Source: Candidatus Scalindua sp.
Lineage (GTDB): Bacteria > Planctomycetota > Brocadiia > Brocadiales > Scalinduaceae
Length of the DNA: 36,858 nucleotides
Reading direction: 5' to 3'
NCBI GenBank assembly: GCA_030748215.1
Contig: JASMMK010000059.1
Coordinates: forward strand, 1 to 36,858
A program made the position numbers and the translations under genes. Numbering within the stretch: position 1 is the stretch's first letter; every line of letters starts with the position of its first letter. Positions 35,321 through 36,858 of the stretch are shown piece by piece. Below the pieces are notes generated by a model. It worked only from the letters and a program-made list of their open reading frames with translations, was not told the origin of the DNA and searched no databases.

Positions 35321-35506
35321 GTGGCTTCCAAACTTAAAGTAAGTTTAAAAAAAAGCAAAAAGATAGCAGAGAGATTGGCGTTCTTAAAGAAGAGATATAA
35401 AAAACTTATATTAGAACCTAGAAAAGAGATAGAATCTGAGATAGAAAAAGACTTAAACGAAGAAGACAGCATTAAAATTCCACCTGTTGACCGTCTTTGT
35501 CAGTAA
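35321..35506 (+). CDS. Small basic hypothetical protein
   Basis: I do not recognise this 61-residue, highly charged protein. The GTG start at 35321 follows AAGGAG at good spacing, and a strong promoter stands about 110 bp upstream, so expression is likely. The N-terminal half is very lysine-rich and helical (KLKVSLKKSKKIAERLAFLK). The second half is acidic (EIESEIEKDLNEEDS) and it ends PPVDRLCQ with a single Cys. A nucleic-acid- or ribosome-associated role is possible but only a guess. It lies 163 bp before tRNA-Pro. Confidence 0.6.
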   Translation: MASKLKVSLKKSKKIAERLAFLKKRYKKLILEPRKEIESEIEKDLNEEDSIKIPPVDRLCQ

Positions 35507-35669
35507 ACTGATTTGACATCTTCATTTTACTCAACTACTCTAAAGCATTCCTGATCGAATATAATTTTTTTATAACATTCACCAATAGTGATGGAGCGTT
35601 TACTAACCGCGCCACTCCACTACTCTTTTTTTAAGTACATTTTTCTGTTAGTCATAAATATAAAAGTGT

Positions 35670-35747
35670 CGGGGCGTGGCTCAGCTTGGCTAGAGTGCCT
35701 GCCTTGGGAGCAGGAGGTCGCTGGTTCGAATCCAGTCGCCCCGACCA
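35670..35747 (+). tRNA. tRNA-Pro (anticodon TGG)
   Basis: A 78-nt tRNA with encoded CCA. The acceptor CGGGGCG pairs with CGCCCCG, the anticodon stem CCTGC/GCAGG carries loop CTTGGGA, and the T-arm is GCTGG TTCGAAT CCAGT. It reads CCN proline codons. The integrase gene ends two bases beyond its 3' end, the usual arrangement for an element inserted in a tRNA gene. Confidence 0.97.
35720..35747 (+). other. Probable attachment site (attL) in the tRNA-Pro 3' end
   Basis: The T-arm and acceptor end of tRNA-Pro are the expected core of integrase-mediated recombination, because the integrase stop codon lies two bases away and the gene points toward the tRNA. The tRNA remains intact. The matching direct repeat should mark the far end of the element outside the window; it cannot be confirmed here. 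Confidence 0.45.
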
Positions 35748-35748
35748 T

Positions 35749-36817
35749 TTATATCAACAACTTACGACATTCCTGATGATTCTCATTTTCATCAATTGTC
35801 GCCAAATTGTCGCCAGAATTTAATATCTGGATTGTAGATCGTAGCTTTTCTGGACTTAGATGAGCATACCGCTGAGTAGTTTTGATATCCTTGTGCCCAG
35901 CCAACCCCGCAACCGAATAAAGATCAGCACCATTTTGAACTAACTTTGAGCAGAAATCATGCCTTAGATCGTGGAACCTGAAATCCTTGATTCCTGCATC
36001 CTTACGTGCATCCCTGAAAGACTTACCAACCCAAGAGCGGTTAAACGGTTTCCCGTTCTTACCATAGCCAAATACATAACTATTTTCTTTGTCCATATAC
36101 ATCGTTTTAAGGATATTATGGACGTTCCCAGTCATTGGCACACTATGAGGTTGCCCATTCTTTGATGTTTCCAGAATAATCATCTTAGAAAAAATGTTTA
36201 CCTGATTCCATTCAAGATTGATAATATTGGACAATCTCAACCCTGTCTCTCTTGCAATCGTAACAATAGGCTTTAACCACCCAGGAAGAACATTCATTAG
36301 ACTAGCTTCTTCGTCTTGAGAAAGATACCTTACCCGCTTGACATCGCCGCTTGGAATCTTAATCTTAGCAAACGGAGACTCGTCGACTAATTCCCAATCG
36401 TGAATACCCAGATTATAAGCGTGCCGTAATAGACGAAGCTCGTGGTTGATAGTAACATCCCCCACCCCGTCATTACGTCTATCCGTAACAAATTTAGCTA
36501 CATGACTGGGTTTTACATCACTCAGTAACTTCTTACCAAAACACTGAAGTATCCTTTTAGAGAAATAGATGTCGTTTTTGTAGGTTATTGCCCCCTTGTT
36601 TGGTTTAGAATGCTCAGCAAGGTATTATATCAATCAGGCTTTCGACTGTTATCTTGTTCCCTTTGGGTTTCTTAAAATAGGAACCTTCGATAATCTCCGT
36701 CCTGATTTTCGCCTCTATCGCTTGAGCAGATTTTCGATTGCGTGTTCCAAGGCTTTTTTCTATCTTTTTACCGTCATGCCGTATTTTAGTCCACCAAATT
36801 TGGCCTCTTAAAAACAT
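35749..36817 (-). pseudogene. Tyrosine recombinase/phage-type integrase with one frameshift
   Basis: Read across one frame break, this is an integrase of about 355 residues. ATG 36817 follows a good GGGAGGT. The first part (to about 36634) is an AP2-like arm DNA-binding segment, RGQIWWTKIRHDGKKIEKSL. From 36624 another frame continues with LAEHSKPNKGAITYKNDIYF, the core-binding domain. The catalytic domain has Arg in TGLRLSNIINLEW, HDLRHDF, LAGHKDIKTTQRYAHL with the nucleophile Tyr. All catalytic residues are intact. The break is one surplus base around 36622-36633 (ATAATAC against an expected ATATAC). The gene ends beside tRNA-Pro, so its element runs rightward out of the window. Confidence 0.88.
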
Positions 36818-36858
36818 GATATACCTCCCTTCCGAAGCCTGAACAGTGTCTGCATGAC

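Noticed and set aside
35588-35776. Plus-strand frame across tRNA-Pro
   Set aside because: It is explained entirely by the tRNA gene and its flanks.

Overview
The window is about 37 kb of AT-rich (roughly 40% GC by eye), densely packed bacterial chromosome. It carries mostly housekeeping genes plus the start of an integrated element at the right edge. Heptosyltransferase-like, LolD, LspA, UppP, SppA and exported PIMT genes point to a Gram-negative cell with an outer membrane. HARP-type RNase P, a Pab1020-type RNA ligase, a TrkA-N/DHH fusion, DUF151 and a nitrate/nitrite-sensing (NIT) hybrid kinase fit a deep-branching anaerobe. My best guess is a planctomycete of the anammox order Brocadiales, perhaps Scalindua-like. 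That is inference from gene content; no 16S or other decisive marker is present.

Region by region. 1-3.4 kb: a truncated LamG-type secreted protein, a secreted OB-fold protein, a GT9 glycosyltransferase and a small unknown; the 460-1240 gap holds degenerate periodic repeats. 3.4-5.6 kb: a periplasmic heavy-metal-binding protein, an aldo/keto reductase and an exported PIMT. 5.8-7.5 kb: a protein-only RNase P of the HARP family, tail-to-tail with an RNA ligase whose reading frame is broken twice in compensating fashion. 7.9-12.3 kb: TrkA-N/DHH phosphoesterase, FxsA, and pabB-pabC. 12.3-18.2 kb: guaA, dksA-lspA, and a lysS-lolD-ilvE series. 18.4-20 kb: rnpA-yidD-ftcD with no rpmH and no yidC. 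20-25.1 kb: a small unknown, an M50-like membrane protease, ogt, two tRNA-Ser genes, DUF151 nuclease, uppP, CPBP protease and ubiX. 25.2-33 kb: sppA, a large NIT-HAMP-GAF hybrid kinase with a frameshift in its last receiver, cobT, cinA and, on the other strand, the missing rpmH. 33.3-35.5 kb: HU/IHF, an M20 peptidase, repeats and a small basic protein. 35.67 kb to the end: tRNA-Pro followed at once by a frameshifted tyrosine integrase, the left end of an element that continues past the window.

How the genes connect. Most clusters are short operons with 1-17 bp overlaps (M50-ogt, uppP-CPBP, rnpA-yidD-ftcD). Convergent genes often overlap or nearly touch, with no obvious terminator. The most notable biology is RNA processing: one window encodes both the protein subunit of ribonucleoprotein RNase P (rnpA) and a protein-only RNase P (HARP), the latter beside an RNA ligase. 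Several genes (LamG, RNA ligase twice, hybrid kinase, integrase) carry single-base frame breaks, mostly in homopolymers. This may mean draft-assembly errors rather than real gene decay.
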